DNA from: Astrocystis sublimbata | Lineage: Eukaryota > Ascomycota > Sordariomycetes > Xylariales > Xylariaceae | Assembly (NCBI GenBank): GCA_022453515.1 | Contig: JAJNNY010000040.1 | Span: forward strand, 248,001 to 312,000 | Reading direction: 5' to 3' | DNA length: 64,000 nucleotides | In this document: positions 10,367-22,390 of the stretch, piece by piece | Position numbering within the stretch: position 1 is the stretch's first letter | Layout: every line of letters begins with the position of its first letter | Program-made: the position numbers and the translations under genes | The notes under the pieces: model-generated | Database searches by the model: none | The model's input: only the letters and a program-made list of their open reading frames with translations | Told to the model about the DNA's origin: nothing

Positions 10367-11089
10367 TTTGAACTATTTTAACTACGTTGTTGTTGTGTTT
10401 TTAATAATGGCGCGAAATAGATGTTGAAAAGTGCGAAGATGGCTTGGGTGCGAAGATGGCTTGTGGATAACGTTACATGCCTTGGTGACGGCACCCATTG
10501 GACAGCCTCTGCCAATTGTTCAACTGCACAGACGGCTCATTTCGCAATTACAATGTCGGACTACACCTGTGCATCGATCTCTCGCCGGAAACAAACATTC
10601 TAGATTGATAGCTTTAATGCCGCGTGAAGCCTTTGGGATCAATGAGAGTGGGATAAGTCTCGACAAAACCAATGTGCATTGGCCCCGAGTTATGATTTCT
10701 GTCAAATTGCATAACCACGATAACATCGAGTTTACGGTCAAGAAGTGGCTTTCCGAAATCCCCCCCAGTGCAGCCGAGTTTCGAGGTCTCTTCCCTTGCT
10801 ATGGTTCTCACCTCTTGCTGTTGGAGGTATCTGTTGCAATTTGGGACTTGTTACCACCATGCCCAGCCGTGACCTTCATGGGATTCATAACAGGCCCTTC
10901 ACAACACGACATACACGTAAACACCACGCGATCCTCGTCTTCCTGACTATTCACACCAGACGTCGCCCCCAAAAGGGGAAATGCGCAAGATAAGAAAAGG
11001 TCAATTCGCTAGGATCATGTCGTTATCATGACCCCAAAACAGTCAGCCCTGATCTTACAAGTTCCTCCCCGGCTCTTCACCCATCACAA

Positions 11090-11451
11090 TTAAACCATCT
11101 TGTTCTGACCCTGCTGCATCTCTTCCGTCACAGGGGCACCGCCAAGGCCTTTTTCGCCGGGGACATTCGTGGCGTTGTTCACGACACCAACGCGTCCAGG
11201 CAGCGCCGAGTCGGAAGCTACGGGGGCCTCGCCTGGGAGGTGACCTTCTGTGCGCCCGGGGGCGTTGGGAGCACCTAGGCCTTGGGCTGTGCGACAAGTT
11301 TCATGTCAGCGTTGCTATTCGAGAAAAAGTAGTAATAGGATGATTTGAGAATTTCATAGCTTGATAATGAGCAGGACATACCCTCAGCTTGCTTCTCCAG
11401 GAACTTGTCGCTTGCAGCGTTATTCTGACCAGGTGTCTTGGAGCCGCCCAT
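11090..11451 (-). CDS. Small hydrophilic protein of unknown function (88 aa)
   Basis: Two exons (11451-11382 and 11286-11090) split by a 95-bp GT-AG intron join in frame to 88 residues. The protein is rich in Gly, Ala, Pro, Asn and Gln, with no signal peptide, membrane segment or cysteine, and is probably disordered. It begins MGGSKTPGQNN and ends QQGQNKMV. The start is the first ATG after a CT-rich leader and fits the codon phase. I do not recognise the family. Short disordered proteins of this kind are common in filamentous fungi and are often stress-related, but nothing here shows a function. It is the most 3' of two minus-strand genes. Confidence 0.6.
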
Positions 11452-12621
11452 TTTGTCAGATGTGTGTGTATTGTATTGATTTGATTGGGGTTTGAAGTTT
11501 CGTGCTTGGCTTTGCCTTGCGTTGATCTGTTTCCTTGATCGGATGATATGCTGTGACTGGGTTTGATGTAATAAATGAGGATAAAGTGACGACTGATTGT
11601 TCAAGGAAATATGCACAACCTATCTCTCTATTTATAATTTGATATCTCCGCGGTCGCAGTTTACGCTCGAAGTCAATGCGATTACTCAAAAATGAGTTAC
11701 GTCAATGCCCACCTACACATCTGCATCGGTCATTGATCGTTGATGTCATGCTGGGTCTAGAATCAGGGGATTTCGCAGGAGTCGGCAAGTCGGGGCGGTG
11801 GTATCCGCTGTGCAGTAGGCTCTCAGCGGGCCTGACACCTTGAGCTTCGGCATCAATGGTGGTGCTAGGCATAGATCTGCACAATGCTAAGCAAACACAG
11901 GAGCATCTTCTCCGACCCAGACTCTGACACCGAAGAAAAATGAACCGTGATGGAACATCTATGTAATTCGTATTTTGCGCCAAAACATGCTCGCTTTGGC
12001 TTGCGCTGAAAGCGTTCGTTGGCCCGCTTCTGCTCGTGTGCCGCAGCACCAAACCCAAGCCCGACCGACCTCCCTCCAACATTTTCGCAGGTTTGCGACA
12101 ATCGATGCTGAAAATCTTTGGAAAGTGCCAACAAAGTAACAATATCAATGAAATCACTAAATTGGAGATCTGGTATCATCTTCAATTGGTAATTTGAGCA
12201 TTTTAGAGCCTTCCATGAATCAATTATATCACGGGCAGCAGCGAAATATCACAACCCCACCTCACTGTATAAGCCGGTGTATTCCAGGAGACAATCTCAT
12301 CAAATTGCATCTGCCTTGGTATTCCAACCCCAACAAGTTTGTACCAACTCAACCTCTATCCAGCCGGTAGATGTTTTGCTATTCCACAAGCCCCAATGAG
12401 TTCCTTTGCCATTGCCGTGTCTACCTAGTAATGCTCCAATTGAGTAAACGACCGATGATTTAGCCCCCAGAATACCTATTGAACGAATGCATACACATTG
12501 ACTCCTACAGCATGAAACCATGTAAAGCAACGAGAAGATATGACATGATCCGAACTCCAATCCCAAAACGAAATCATAGAAAATCATGGCATCATGAACA
12601 GATGAACAGCACCTTGCCAGC
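11452..12621. other. Intergenic, promoter of the 88-aa gene
   Basis: About 1.2 kb between two minus-strand genes. It should hold the promoter of the 88-aa gene and the 3' UTR of the membrane-protein gene. No coding sequence or repeat is supported. Confidence 0.45.
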
Positions 12622-14374
12622 TCACTTTTCTTGCTGACTGAGAGTCGGTGACGAGCAGGCACCAGTCTGCCCTGCTGCTGTATGCGGCGGCCCGTAGTAC
12701 CCGTGTAACTCGAGGCTCTCATTGACTGTCTTCAAAGTCCCCGCTGCAGCGTTGCTGTCTCCACGGGCACGAGTCTGGTCGCTGTTTCTTCGCACATGCG
12801 TCTTCCCGGGCCGAGTGATACTGCTTGACCGGCGGCGAGATTCCTCGCTTTCTTTCTCCGTTTCCAGTTCCGATACTCCGTGAGGCCCTTCCAACTCGCT
12901 CGTGTCGCTATTGTTGCGGGCATGTCCGTACGGTACCCGGGAGTCCGCGCTAACCCTCGACGGCGCGCGGGGGCCGCCGGCGTCATTGTGCATTCGTGAA
13001 TCAAGACTTGACTGGCGGCCGTCGGACGCGACAGACGGCGCATACTTGAACGCGGTGCCCCATAAAGGCGGGGATGAGGTCCGCGAGTCGCTCAGGTTAG
13101 GCGTCTGTAGCGGTGTACGGTCGGTTGTTCCATCGGTGTTCGACCGAGATCGGGAGTGTGGCGATGGCATTTGGATTGGGAACCTGTGCAAGGGGTCTAC
13201 GTCGGTAGTCGTGTCTATCTCCGAGATGGTCGGCTCTCCAAAGCCTGGTTTTCGAGACCGGCCTTCACTATCGGATCCGTGTTTTGACTCAGCGGCCTTT
13301 TCCGCGTCTCTCGCTGCCCTCTCGGCCTTCTTCAGGTATAAGACGATGAAGGTGGCCGCGACAACGATGGCGATCAAAAGCACAATGACGCCTGCTACTA
13401 TGCCGCCGAGCGCACCGGATGATAGTCCGCCGCCACCCTTGCTGCTGTCGGTCGTTTGTATAGCGTCCATCTTGGCGACGGTACTGGGGATGAGTTGCGG
13501 TACCTCTACGACTGTCGGCGAGCCAGACGATGTGTTCGGTCCTTCTGTGATGACAGCCAAGCTCGTAACAACCGTGATGGTTGTGCGACCTCTTGAATCG
13601 GTGGTGGTCTTGGTTTCTGAAACTGGATAGGTTTCTGGCTTCTGGTCATAGCAGACACCTGAGCCACAAACCCAGCCGTCTCGGCAGCATCCGCCCCCAA
13701 GTGAAATTGGGCACCCAAACCAATTTGGTTGACAAGACTGCGAATTGCCTGGGGGGGCGTTGCAAGTGCCTTGGTCATTGCACATGAATCCAACCGGGCA
13801 GCAACCACCTAAATCAGAGTGTTAGCCACGAGGTATTTCATGCCGTTGAGATCGACACATGCGCAATGAATATGATCAACGCGTTGGGTATTGGACATGG
13901 TAATAGGGTACCCTTCGCCGTTGTTGAGGACATCGTCAACTTACCTGCACCAAGCGTTGCTGGACAAGCATAGTATCCAGTCTTGCCACCACACGAGGTC
14001 GGGCCAGCTGTCGTAGCGTAGCATGATGCCGTGTCGCATGCGAAATAGTCCGGACAACACTGCATGCAACATCAGTCAGCTATCATTGTCAGGTACTCAA
14101 GCCTTCGGAAGCAAGCTTTCAGTCAAGTGAGAGTCGTCGCATTCTCTTGGGATTTACTTACTCCACCGCCAACCGAAGCAGGGCATAATGTCCAACTTTC
14201 GCTCTTGCATACACTGGTATCTTTCCTCTTCACGTGCTGGAGAATGTGTATACTCTTCTCAATCCAAAGCACCTCGTATTCCCCGTCTGACTGCCCATTT
14301 GCCGAGGCTTCGATCGCCAACAACCCCAGCATCAAAAACCCCACGGAACCTGAACATCGCCGAAGACTCCGCAT
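12622..14374 (-). CDS. Cys-rich single-pass membrane protein (504 aa)
   Basis: Three exons (14374-14162, 14059-13945, 13808-12622) join to 504 residues. An N-terminal signal peptide (hydrophobic core about residues 10-26) is followed by a luminal/extracellular region. That region has repeated modules of the form C-P-x-S-x-G-G-G-C-C-x-x-x-x-x-C (about residues 55-162), then a Ser/Thr-rich stalk. One membrane helix lies at about residues 243-267, just before a Lys-Lys stop-transfer signal, and a long Ser/Arg-rich cytoplasmic tail follows. The two introns fall between Cys modules, and the module is continuous only after splicing. This looks like a fungal cell-surface sensor or mucin-like protein of the WSC-like architectural class, although the modules are not classical WSC domains. 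Ligand and pathway are unknown. The cytosolic tail offers many potential phosphorylation sites. Confidence 0.8.
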
Positions 14375-17238
14375 CGTATATTCGTGTTGATGAGAGTGGG
14401 CGATTTATCTGGCATATAGCTGGTTTATTCGATCGAGTGTTGTCGACAGTAGTTGCGAACGTCGTCGCCGTCTTCACTCTTATTGCGCTTGGGTATCGCT
14501 GTGTCGCTTTCGGACTAAAATCTGACTTTCAGCTTGCTGTCATGAGCTGCGCATGAACATCGCTTGCGCATGAAGTACAAGGCAGGCGCAAGCTGTACGT
14601 TATCCTTCAGCTGTCGCATCGGCTATTATTGGCGTACGAAGGGAGCGCGATGCGATCAAGCAGAGAGCACGAACCCGCTCGCGATACAAGTGTTTCTCGG
14701 ATGAAGAAGTGAAAGATCTCGATGGCGCATGTTGGTCTTGCATGTCAGGCTGTGCTTACGGGTCCGAGGATATGGATCTACTATTATCTGCCCAAGACGG
14801 ACGGAGCCCTCACTTACGAAAACGCAGCGTCAGCAAGGGTACCACCACGAGGGCGTGATGATGGGTCTCACTAGAGCAGTTTGAGAGGGGATTCCCGTAA
14901 GAGTTGGTGGTCTGGACCTATGGGAAAGCGAAGAATACGGTGCACGGCATCCATGTCGGACGACTATGCCCAGTTTCGCCAGCCAATCGCGACCGTAGTC
15001 GTTTGATATTTATACCAAGCTGATTGCGTACCAAGGCATGCATGTTAGCTGCGAATGGCTTCCAGTCCCCAAAAAGTGCTCAGAGCCCCGCCGTCAGCAC
15101 CCTCGTCCTCAGCCCATTGGGCCGAGGGGCAATCTATCAGCGCAGCGGGCTGCATCTTATCGACGGCCCAGAGTGAAGAGGGCGTGGTCACGTCGCATCG
15201 ACGTATGTGTTGCGGGCGTCTTGTCAGCAGCCGTGAGTGGTCAATAGTCGGGCCTTCCACACCCCATTCCACGCAGCCTGCCTCTGGTTATGGGCCGGCA
15301 GTCTGTATGTCTGTGTGTGCATGCTGCACGGCATCGAGTATGTATGAAAACCCACCCTAGTGAAAATCTTGTACGAGACCTTGAGACGAGAAGAAGCCAT
15401 TGTTTTCGGGAGAAATAGGGCTCTGCTCATTGCGAATAAAAAAAGGCAGCGCAAGCTGGACAGTGAAGGTGCTGTCGTTAGAATACTAAAATGGGAACAT
15501 AAGTTGGCCCACCAGCATTAGCCTACGGAGACGATGAACTGTTTTTAGTACGTGCTGTTAGTATTTCGCTTATGCACTTAGATCTGTTGCCAAGCTACCA
15601 ACCTATATTCTCGTTGATAATGTTTCAGTATTGACCAGGTTTGGATTGAAAATAGTATATTGACATTGCCATTATTCGCTGTGTGAGGAAAGTACCTATC
15701 TATTCGTCTAGATGCAGCTCAAGGCAGAGGGCAGAGGGCAGAAAAACAATACGCAAATATTTCAAAATTCATTTCATTCCACTGACGGCAATGAGTTGAG
15801 AGACAAAAGGCTGTGCGCTGACCACGCGACCGCCCGAAATGTCCAGCAGATCAATCTATTCCTTGGGTGCAGCTACGTCAACATATAGCCGAGTACCGTT
15901 CATGTGTGCCAATGGTCGATCCCCAACGGCATCCCGGAGGCTCAGAGACCTTGGCCATCGCCTTACACAACATAATACGACGGATGTGAAACTTTGAGCA
16001 AGAAGAGTTCTCGCAAAGCCTCGTTGGGTAGCGGGTGCTCGCATCGATTTTCTAATGTCGGAAAGAGCTCAGTCAACGAGCGGGTTTCGTCTTGCTCCAT
16101 TAATGGTATCAACTCGACAACCCAAACTTCGGCATCCACGGCAACTGATGACTTGGATCAGTGTGGACACTAACCTGAAAGTACAGTAGCCCGGAGGAGT
16201 AGGTACCAACAGAAACCCAACTGGTTCAGCTGGAGCCTAGTTGAAGACGTGGTGACAACTTTAGAAGTTCGGTACGTACGTAGCTCATGTACATAGTAGA
16301 TGTGGTACGTTGTTAGAAATCGCAACAGTCCTACCTCTGTAGTTCGTCTTCCACCTATTTTTCGATGCTCGAATAAAGCCCCTGAATAATCCACAAAGAG
16401 CGGTGGTAGATAACCTTAGACCGCTATTTTGCTCGACTAGATATATGCACTGAGGTGATACATACATGAGCTCTGAGACATGCCTACTTTGATCACTTTG
16501 AAGCTCTACTACTATCAAGCTGCAGTCTTGGTCTTGATGTCTCAGATCAGATCGACAGTAGCTCTCTCCAAAGGCGAGCAAAACGAACCCCAAAGCAAAA
16601 CCATCCCCGCAAGATGGATGATCTCCCCCACCAAAGTCCCCACCCCCAAGCTTCTGCCCCAGGCTCAAGCAGCTGGTCCGAGCAGTTAGTTAGCCCGTGA
16701 TCAATAACACCCAAGTTGTGGTAAAAACCTACCCCTACTAACTCCTCTGCTAAGTGTCGTACTAGCCACCAGTCCCAGCCACGATGGCGAAAGGGTTCGC
16801 CTATTGAGTTGGAAGCTACGACAGTGTATATGTGCCTATTCTCTATGCGCACCCAGGTTCGGAAGATGGGCCCATGCCGGGTAATATGACTGACTATGAC
16901 CACGATTCCCAAACCGGTCACGGTAAACAGGTCAATTTTGCCCAGCATCATCGTGATATACCTTAGTCTGTCCGTCTACACCTGCTTTGCTAGCAGCCCA
17001 ACTTTTTTCCTTCGCTTGTTTCCAATCCACCAAAACAACTAAAACTTCCAAGTTATGACATGATTCTCAATCCAAAACCCGCACAACTCGACGCTCCCGC
17101 AAGCAAGCAACACTCGAATTCGGGTTTTGGGGAAGAAGTGAAGTGAAGGTGGGAAAGTTGCCGAAAACAGAGAGATTGGATGGCTTGAGATGCTTCTGCA
17201 TCTGCGCCCCCCGACGCCGACGGCTACCCAGTAGCATA
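14375..17238. other. Long intergenic region, divergent promoters
   Basis: About 2.9 kb between the divergently transcribed membrane-protein gene and the Zn2Cys6 gene at 17239. Open frames here are short, overlapping and without recognisable motifs. No tRNA, repeat family or transposon end is seen. The region has ordinary base composition, with no AT-rich RIP tract. Confidence 0.45.
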
Positions 17239-19473
17239 ATGCTATTGTTCACAAAGCGTGCGCCACCGAAAGCTCCGAAACGACGATCGAGAGCAGGTCA
17301 GTCGAACCCCCAGCCAGCCAGCCAGCCAGCCACCTCCGCAATGCCTACAAATCAATCCGGGGGATGATGTCTTGGCTTCTGGATTGTCATCTTTATCTTT
17401 ATGGGATTGAAAATGCTGACTCATCTCGTAACATCCAGGTTGCGCTTATTGGTACGCTCAACCAGACAAGTTTGCATGAGTATTCTGATGATACAGTTCA
17501 AGAACTGACATGTCATCTCAGCAAGGAGAAGGTATGAAATAACCCCTCGTCCAATAAAGAGTTATATGGCTAACCAACCCTCCCTCCTCCAAAGAAGAAG
17601 AAATGCGATGAGAAACGTCCCAAGTGTTCCCGTTGCGCCGAACATGGCGTGGACTGTGCGTACGAGGCAATCAAGCCGCGCCAGCGGCGGAAGCGGGACG
17701 CGCAAGCAAGCCTGAGGATAGACACATCGCTGGACTGCATCGCGTTAGAAGACTGCGAGTTCGCGGGCCAGACCGTGACGCCGTGCGCGTCCGAATCCAT
17801 CAGCCCTACGGCGTCGCTGCACACACACACAGACACAAGCAATGACGTGCCTGCGCCCCCTTTCCCGTACGAGCCCCCGGCGTTTCAAACCCAGCAACTT
17901 GTCCGCCGAGGCTCAGGCTCCCGAGTCCAGCGGTCTCTGCCGCCGACGCTCGCCATGATCGCGCCGTGCCCCGTCGGGTCGCCGACGTTGGATTTCTGCA
18001 TGCCCGTGTTCTCCGAGTTCTCGGACCGCCCCAATCGACGTGCGTTGGTCGACCATTTCTGCAATGTCATGTCCCATCTCATTGTATTTAGAGAGGAGTC
18101 CGGCAATCCGTTCCAGCAACTCGTGCTGCCGCTCTCGCATAACAGCTCTCCAGTGATGAATGCCATTTACGCCCTGGCGAGCGCGCATTTGGAATATAGG
18201 GGCGTGCAAAATGCGGAGAAGTCGATTTACTTTCATAATCAGGCCATTCAGGGACTGGCTAGAGTCATTGAGAATCAGGGCAAGGTGAACAAGAATGAGT
18301 TGCTCGCAGCTATCATGCTGCTGGTCTATTATGAAGTGGTAGGTACCTTAAGGACCAAAATAAGACCCACGCAATATTCCGTAGCTGACACGTCTTAGCT
18401 TGTGCAACGGGGCAAGTCAAACATCATCGACGGCCATCTCAAGGGAGCCTTTGCCATTATGTGTTTGAATCAAGAGAAACTCAACCCCGTTGGCCTGTTT
18501 CTAGAACGCGTGAGTCGTCTTCATGACCAATCAATCTCATGCATCGCTCTTACCCAATTCACAGGCTTTCGGATTCTACGACGTAATCACAGCTCTATCA
18601 CTAGGAACACCCCCATTATCAACAGCCCCAAGCGCCGGGGGTCTGCTCCCCGTGCCACCCCTCGACGCACCCCCCGCCTCGCCCCTAACCAACGTAGACA
18701 CGCTCCTAGGGATGGCCACAACGCTCTGGCCCATCATGCACCGGCTCTCGAACCTCTTATCCACCAAAAAGGAGCTCGAAGACGCGCAGCAGAAAAGACA
18801 GGTATCGAAAACCGCCGTCCTGCGCACCGAATTCGAAAGCACGTCGCAAGCGATCGAGACCGCACTAGCGCAGTGGAAGCCGTGTCTGCCGCCCAACATC
18901 AGCTACGAGGACGACGGCGACGGCCTGGTGGTGGCGGGCGGCGAAGCGATCCCGGAAACGGCGCGTCTGCAGTCCATCCTGCACAACGCGCTGGCGTACC
19001 GGCACAGCGCCTTTGTGTATCTGTACCGCACGATCTACGGGTACGCGCCGCGGCACGAGCTGGTGCAGAAGCACGCGCGCGCGGCGCTGGGCCACTGCGT
19101 GGAGACGACGGCGGCGGGGGGCCCGATGGGGGCGCTGCTGTGGCCGCTGTTCGCGGCGGCGTGCGAGGCGATTGGGGACGAGGAGAGGGGGTTGGCGAGG
19201 AAGGCGTTTGGGGAGGTCGAGCAGAGGCAGGGGATGGCGAATATTCAGGAGGCGTGGAGGATTATACAGGAGGTGTGGAAGAGGCTTGATGAGATGTCGT
19301 TGGAGGAGGGGTTTGTGATACCTGGGGTGGGGATAGGAGGAGAGATGGGGATGGGGATAGGGGTAGGCGTAGCGGCAGGGACGGCGGCGGCGACAACGAC
19401 GACTACGACGCCGAGTCCGGATCTTTGGCGGAGTGTTTGTGCCGAGATGGGGGTCACGATCGTGTTTGGATGA
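17239..19473 (+). CDS. Zn2Cys6 transcription factor with micro-exons in the zinc cluster
   Basis: Nuclear regulator of 614 residues from six exons: 17239-17296, 17439-17451 (13 bp), 17522-17531 (10 bp), 17595-18338, 18399-18509 and 18565-19473. All introns are GT-AG and all phases agree. The zinc cluster at residues 21-48 (Cys 21, 24, 31, 38, 41, 48) is assembled only when both micro-exons are included. The first pair of cysteines comes from the 13-bp exon and the exon junction after it. A fungal transcription-factor middle domain follows, with 'ALASAHLEY' and '[13 protein letters not shown]' helices as in acetate/proline-type regulators. The C-terminus is Gly- and Thr-rich low complexity. 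The 3' half is very GC-rich. The target pathway is unknown, and no metabolic cluster lies next to it. Confidence 0.82.
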
Positions 19474-22390
19474 TATGATATGATGGATGGTTCGTCTTCC
19501 TCGCCGAGCCTCGCCTCACTTTGGTGTACCGACCTACCTACACACATGTCAGCATCACATCAGAGCTGTCCACTACCTCGCCTACTCTGGGGTTCCATAG
19601 CCTACCACCGTTTGCAGCAAAAGGTGTGAGAGGAGTGGATAGACGTGCCAAGAGACCAAGAGCTCTCTAGGCTAGATTAGTTGTAGAAAATTGAAAAGGA
19701 AAGGCTGCATACACCGACGGCCCATATCCATCTTGCCAAGATGTTGGATACTAAGGCTTGCTCCCAAAAGCAAGTCGGACTAGGCCGTTACGAGAGCCTC
19801 ATACATGAGAAGAGGGGTTTAAACAGCTCACTTCACCCACTTCACGAACGACTAGAAGGGGAAAAGTCTTACATTTAACGGGGGCATCAGATCAGCTTGG
19901 GATTCTAGATCTCTCGGGCTTTCGTGGTGTGCTGATTTGGCGCCTGTAGACTGTCAGGGAGGTATGAGAGACAGTGCCGTGTCGTGATCTCTTACGGTGG
20001 GTGTAAGTCAGACTCCATATTGACATTGTCGAATCCGCCTTCACAATAAGTACCTAAATCACCAAGTAGAAACTTCTCACGCTACTTGAGCTGCGGTGAA
20101 CTAAGGGAACCGCTATCGTGGATGTTCATAACGTACCTAGGTACGTAGTCGTATCAAAGTCGCAGCATCTCTTAAACGGTGTTCACATTAGCATCTCGTC
20201 TGTTGATTAGACGAGTCAAACTCAGGTCGTATTTGTCGCTTCACTGATTACCGCCTTGCATGTAACGTCTAGATAGCGGGATCTGGGACGGCATGTCCGG
20301 GTCATCAGAGGGTGCAGCTGCAATCTGGGCCGTCACGAATGGTAGGGCCAGTAATGCGTGGGTGACATGACACCCTCGACACCGATGTTACGGTTGCGAT
20401 GTCAACAAGATAGATAACATGATTGAGGCGAGAGATGGCCCCGTTCGGTGAGAGATCATCGCAGCATCACAACACATTTACCGACCGGGTTGCGTCGCTT
20501 GATCGCCACGGTCGCTTTATCCAGCAGGAATCGGTGTGCGGTAGCTCGTGGCTCGGCTTGGCTCTCAACGGCCGTCCAAAGAGACAAGAGGGAGAACCAT
20601 AGTTGAACACTCGACAAGTTCAATATGGAGGAAGAGTGTGAGTGGGACCATGCCCCGCTGAGCAGGGGCAGAGATGGGCAGAAATGGGAGAGTTGCCGCC
20701 TCGGGTGCCCGTCAGGCGAGGCAGGCCCCGTATACCGCCCGTAGCCCAGAGCTATTTATTTCCCACGCGCAGTTTGCGACTCGCCAACTGAGCTCACCTG
20801 CTAACGTACCCTGGCCGGAGCCTGGAGTAAGTACTTCGTAGGTATTGCGATCTTCCTGGCATTTTGTCCAGGTTTTTGTTTTTGTTTAACTTGTCTCCAT
20901 TACTGTTTACCCTGAAGACCCTTTTTTACATTTCCCATGAATTCCAAACTCTGGATGCCCCAGCTTTTTCTCGCTTGTTTCCGAGAATGACGATGGTTTC
21001 GGGCCGTATCAGGGAAGACTCGAGCCCAGCGGCGTGGTACACCATGCCGGACCACATGCACTGTTCCTGTTAGCTGGGCTCGCGCGCGCTGGCAGGACCC
21101 CGCAGCGCTCTTCTAGAACGCGGCGTGCGCGGGTCCTGCGCTGCACGGCACGGCTGCTGCGACGGGAGAGATGCCACCGGCGCACAGCACGTACATGGCC
21201 ATCGCGGCTAGCGCACTGTACTAGCCCGCGGCTGTCTGGCGCTGCAACACAGTGATCGGTCTTAGTCCCACACAGGCTAGAGCGAGACCCCGGGCCCCCG
21301 TGGGACACGCGTGCTAGCTCGCAGCGGTACTAGATTTCTGCAATCTGGCGTGAAGATGCTTGTTGTTATTTTAGTCCACCATGCTACAGGAGAATATGAA
21401 CTAACAAAGTATCGTACATACAGAGTATGTAGGTATCTTGAGTGATCAATACCATTTTTATTATGAACTAGTTTTCGAGTGAAGGGAGAATGCGAGACGA
21501 CCAGTAGGCTATCATAGCTCTCACAAGCTCGTGGTTTTCATATGGAAGCGCTATGTTCCGTGGACAACGTGGAGCACCTCTAAAGCGCTCCCGTGCACAC
21601 CGGAGCCAGAGCTGCTGCAGTTGGCCCCCACAGGTTCCCTCGAGGTACAGCTTGTGGCAGCTTGGGCGACAGGGTTAGGGTAGCAACAACCAACAACGCG
21701 CCTTCTCCAGCGCAAATTGCTGTGACGGGACAAGCACAGAAGGAGCGTCCAGAGCCCACCTGGCAGGACTGGAGCCGTCGCTACCCAGCACGGAACCCAC
21801 CTGGAAGAGATTCCGATCCGTGGTACCTGCCACTAGAGCCCACTGAGACCGACCACAAGTAGAGCTCACCGGGCCCATAGCGCGCAGGTACTTGCTTCCA
21901 TCCATATAAGAGGTAGAGCAAGCCCCAGGATGATAGACAGGCCTTGACAGGCCCCCCTCCCCCGAATCTTCCCCCGAATCACGCCCCAAGGCCAGTTCCC
22001 CCAAGGCGAAGACTCTCGACAGCCTACCACGAACGCGCAGCGATCCCCACCACACCCATAGCACACCAAGACCAAGCCCAACACCCCAGACGCAACCCGG
22101 AGCCCACGCTGACGGTGGGCTCATCATGCTATTCCATCATGGATCTTCCTTTCTGCATAATGCTCTAGTTCTGCTCTAGCGCCCTCGTAGTATGCTGCGA
22201 GCACCCGCCCCCGTCCCCTCCTAAGTTGTTAGCCAGAGCTCCTAGGACCCTCCGACCTGCCTGCGAACCTCTCTTCGAGATCGAGACGGTCCGACGACGA
22301 CGACAGACGCGACGAGGAAGACAACAGTCCGTCTGAACGAGCAGCCAACTAGAGGGCCGCCTGCGTCTTGCACGCCAGAAGAACTAAATC
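19474..22390. other. Long intergenic region upstream of the 1067-aa regulator
   Basis: About 2.9 kb between two plus-strand regulators. It contains GTACCTAGGTAC-type palindromes near 20130, a GC-rich tract at 21060-21300, and a C-rich leader (21940-22330) immediately before the start codon. The leader is likely promoter and 5' UTR. No coding sequence is supported. Confidence 0.45.

Larger units (their letters stand above)
8125..10473 (+). mobile_element. pogo/Fot1-type DNA transposon, RIP-mutated, inserted in caspase-like gene
   Basis: A 2349-bp element flanked by a TA duplication (8123-8124 and 10474-10475). The terminal inverted repeats are 26 bp with one mismatch (8125-8150 and 10448-10473), starting ACGT. 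Without the nested LTR and its duplicated CTAAT it is 1845 bp, a normal Fot1/pogo size. The interior is AT-rich and packed with TAA/TAG, while host sequence on both sides is clean. The right end carries a tandem 17-bp duplication of the inner repeat (10431-10447 and 10448-10464), absent at the left end. Confidence 0.9.
7378..10946 (+). pseudogene. Caspase-like (C14-type) protein gene disrupted by a pogo element
   Basis: Host gene in three coding pieces: 7378-7832, 7893-8124 (after a 60-bp intron) and 10476-10946, the last on the far side of a transposon. If the element and one TA copy are removed, the frame runs without a stop for 385 codons. The fold resembles the caspase/CHAT-like domain common in fungal NLR-associated proteins: a 'KPENLLIVYY' strand, an 'LLYDC' strand and a 'SFTKHLI' segment, then a C-terminal region ending in 'VAIWDLLP'. 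The catalytic Cys is kept (TGC at 7993), but the His of the usual GHG/GHA motif is Phe (TTT at 7783, GFA). The protease was therefore probably inactive even before insertion. As it stands, translation would run into the element and stop near 8199. The family assignment is from remembered family pattern and would need a profile search. Confidence 0.72.

Noticed and set aside
8199..10420. AT-rich tract as a centromere-like or rDNA-spacer region
   Set aside because: Inverted repeats, TA duplication and transposase motifs explain it fully as a RIP-mutated pogo element.
12902..13630. 242-codon plus-strand frame
   Set aside because: It lies opposite the cytoplasmic tail of the Cys-rich membrane protein, has no recognisable motif, and the minus-strand gene is well supported.
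21085..21140. GC-rich inverted repeat (GCAGGACCC ... GGGTCCTGC) as an RNA hairpin gene
   Set aside because: Only 9-bp arms with a ~30-nt loop in a GC-rich tract, and no supporting context.
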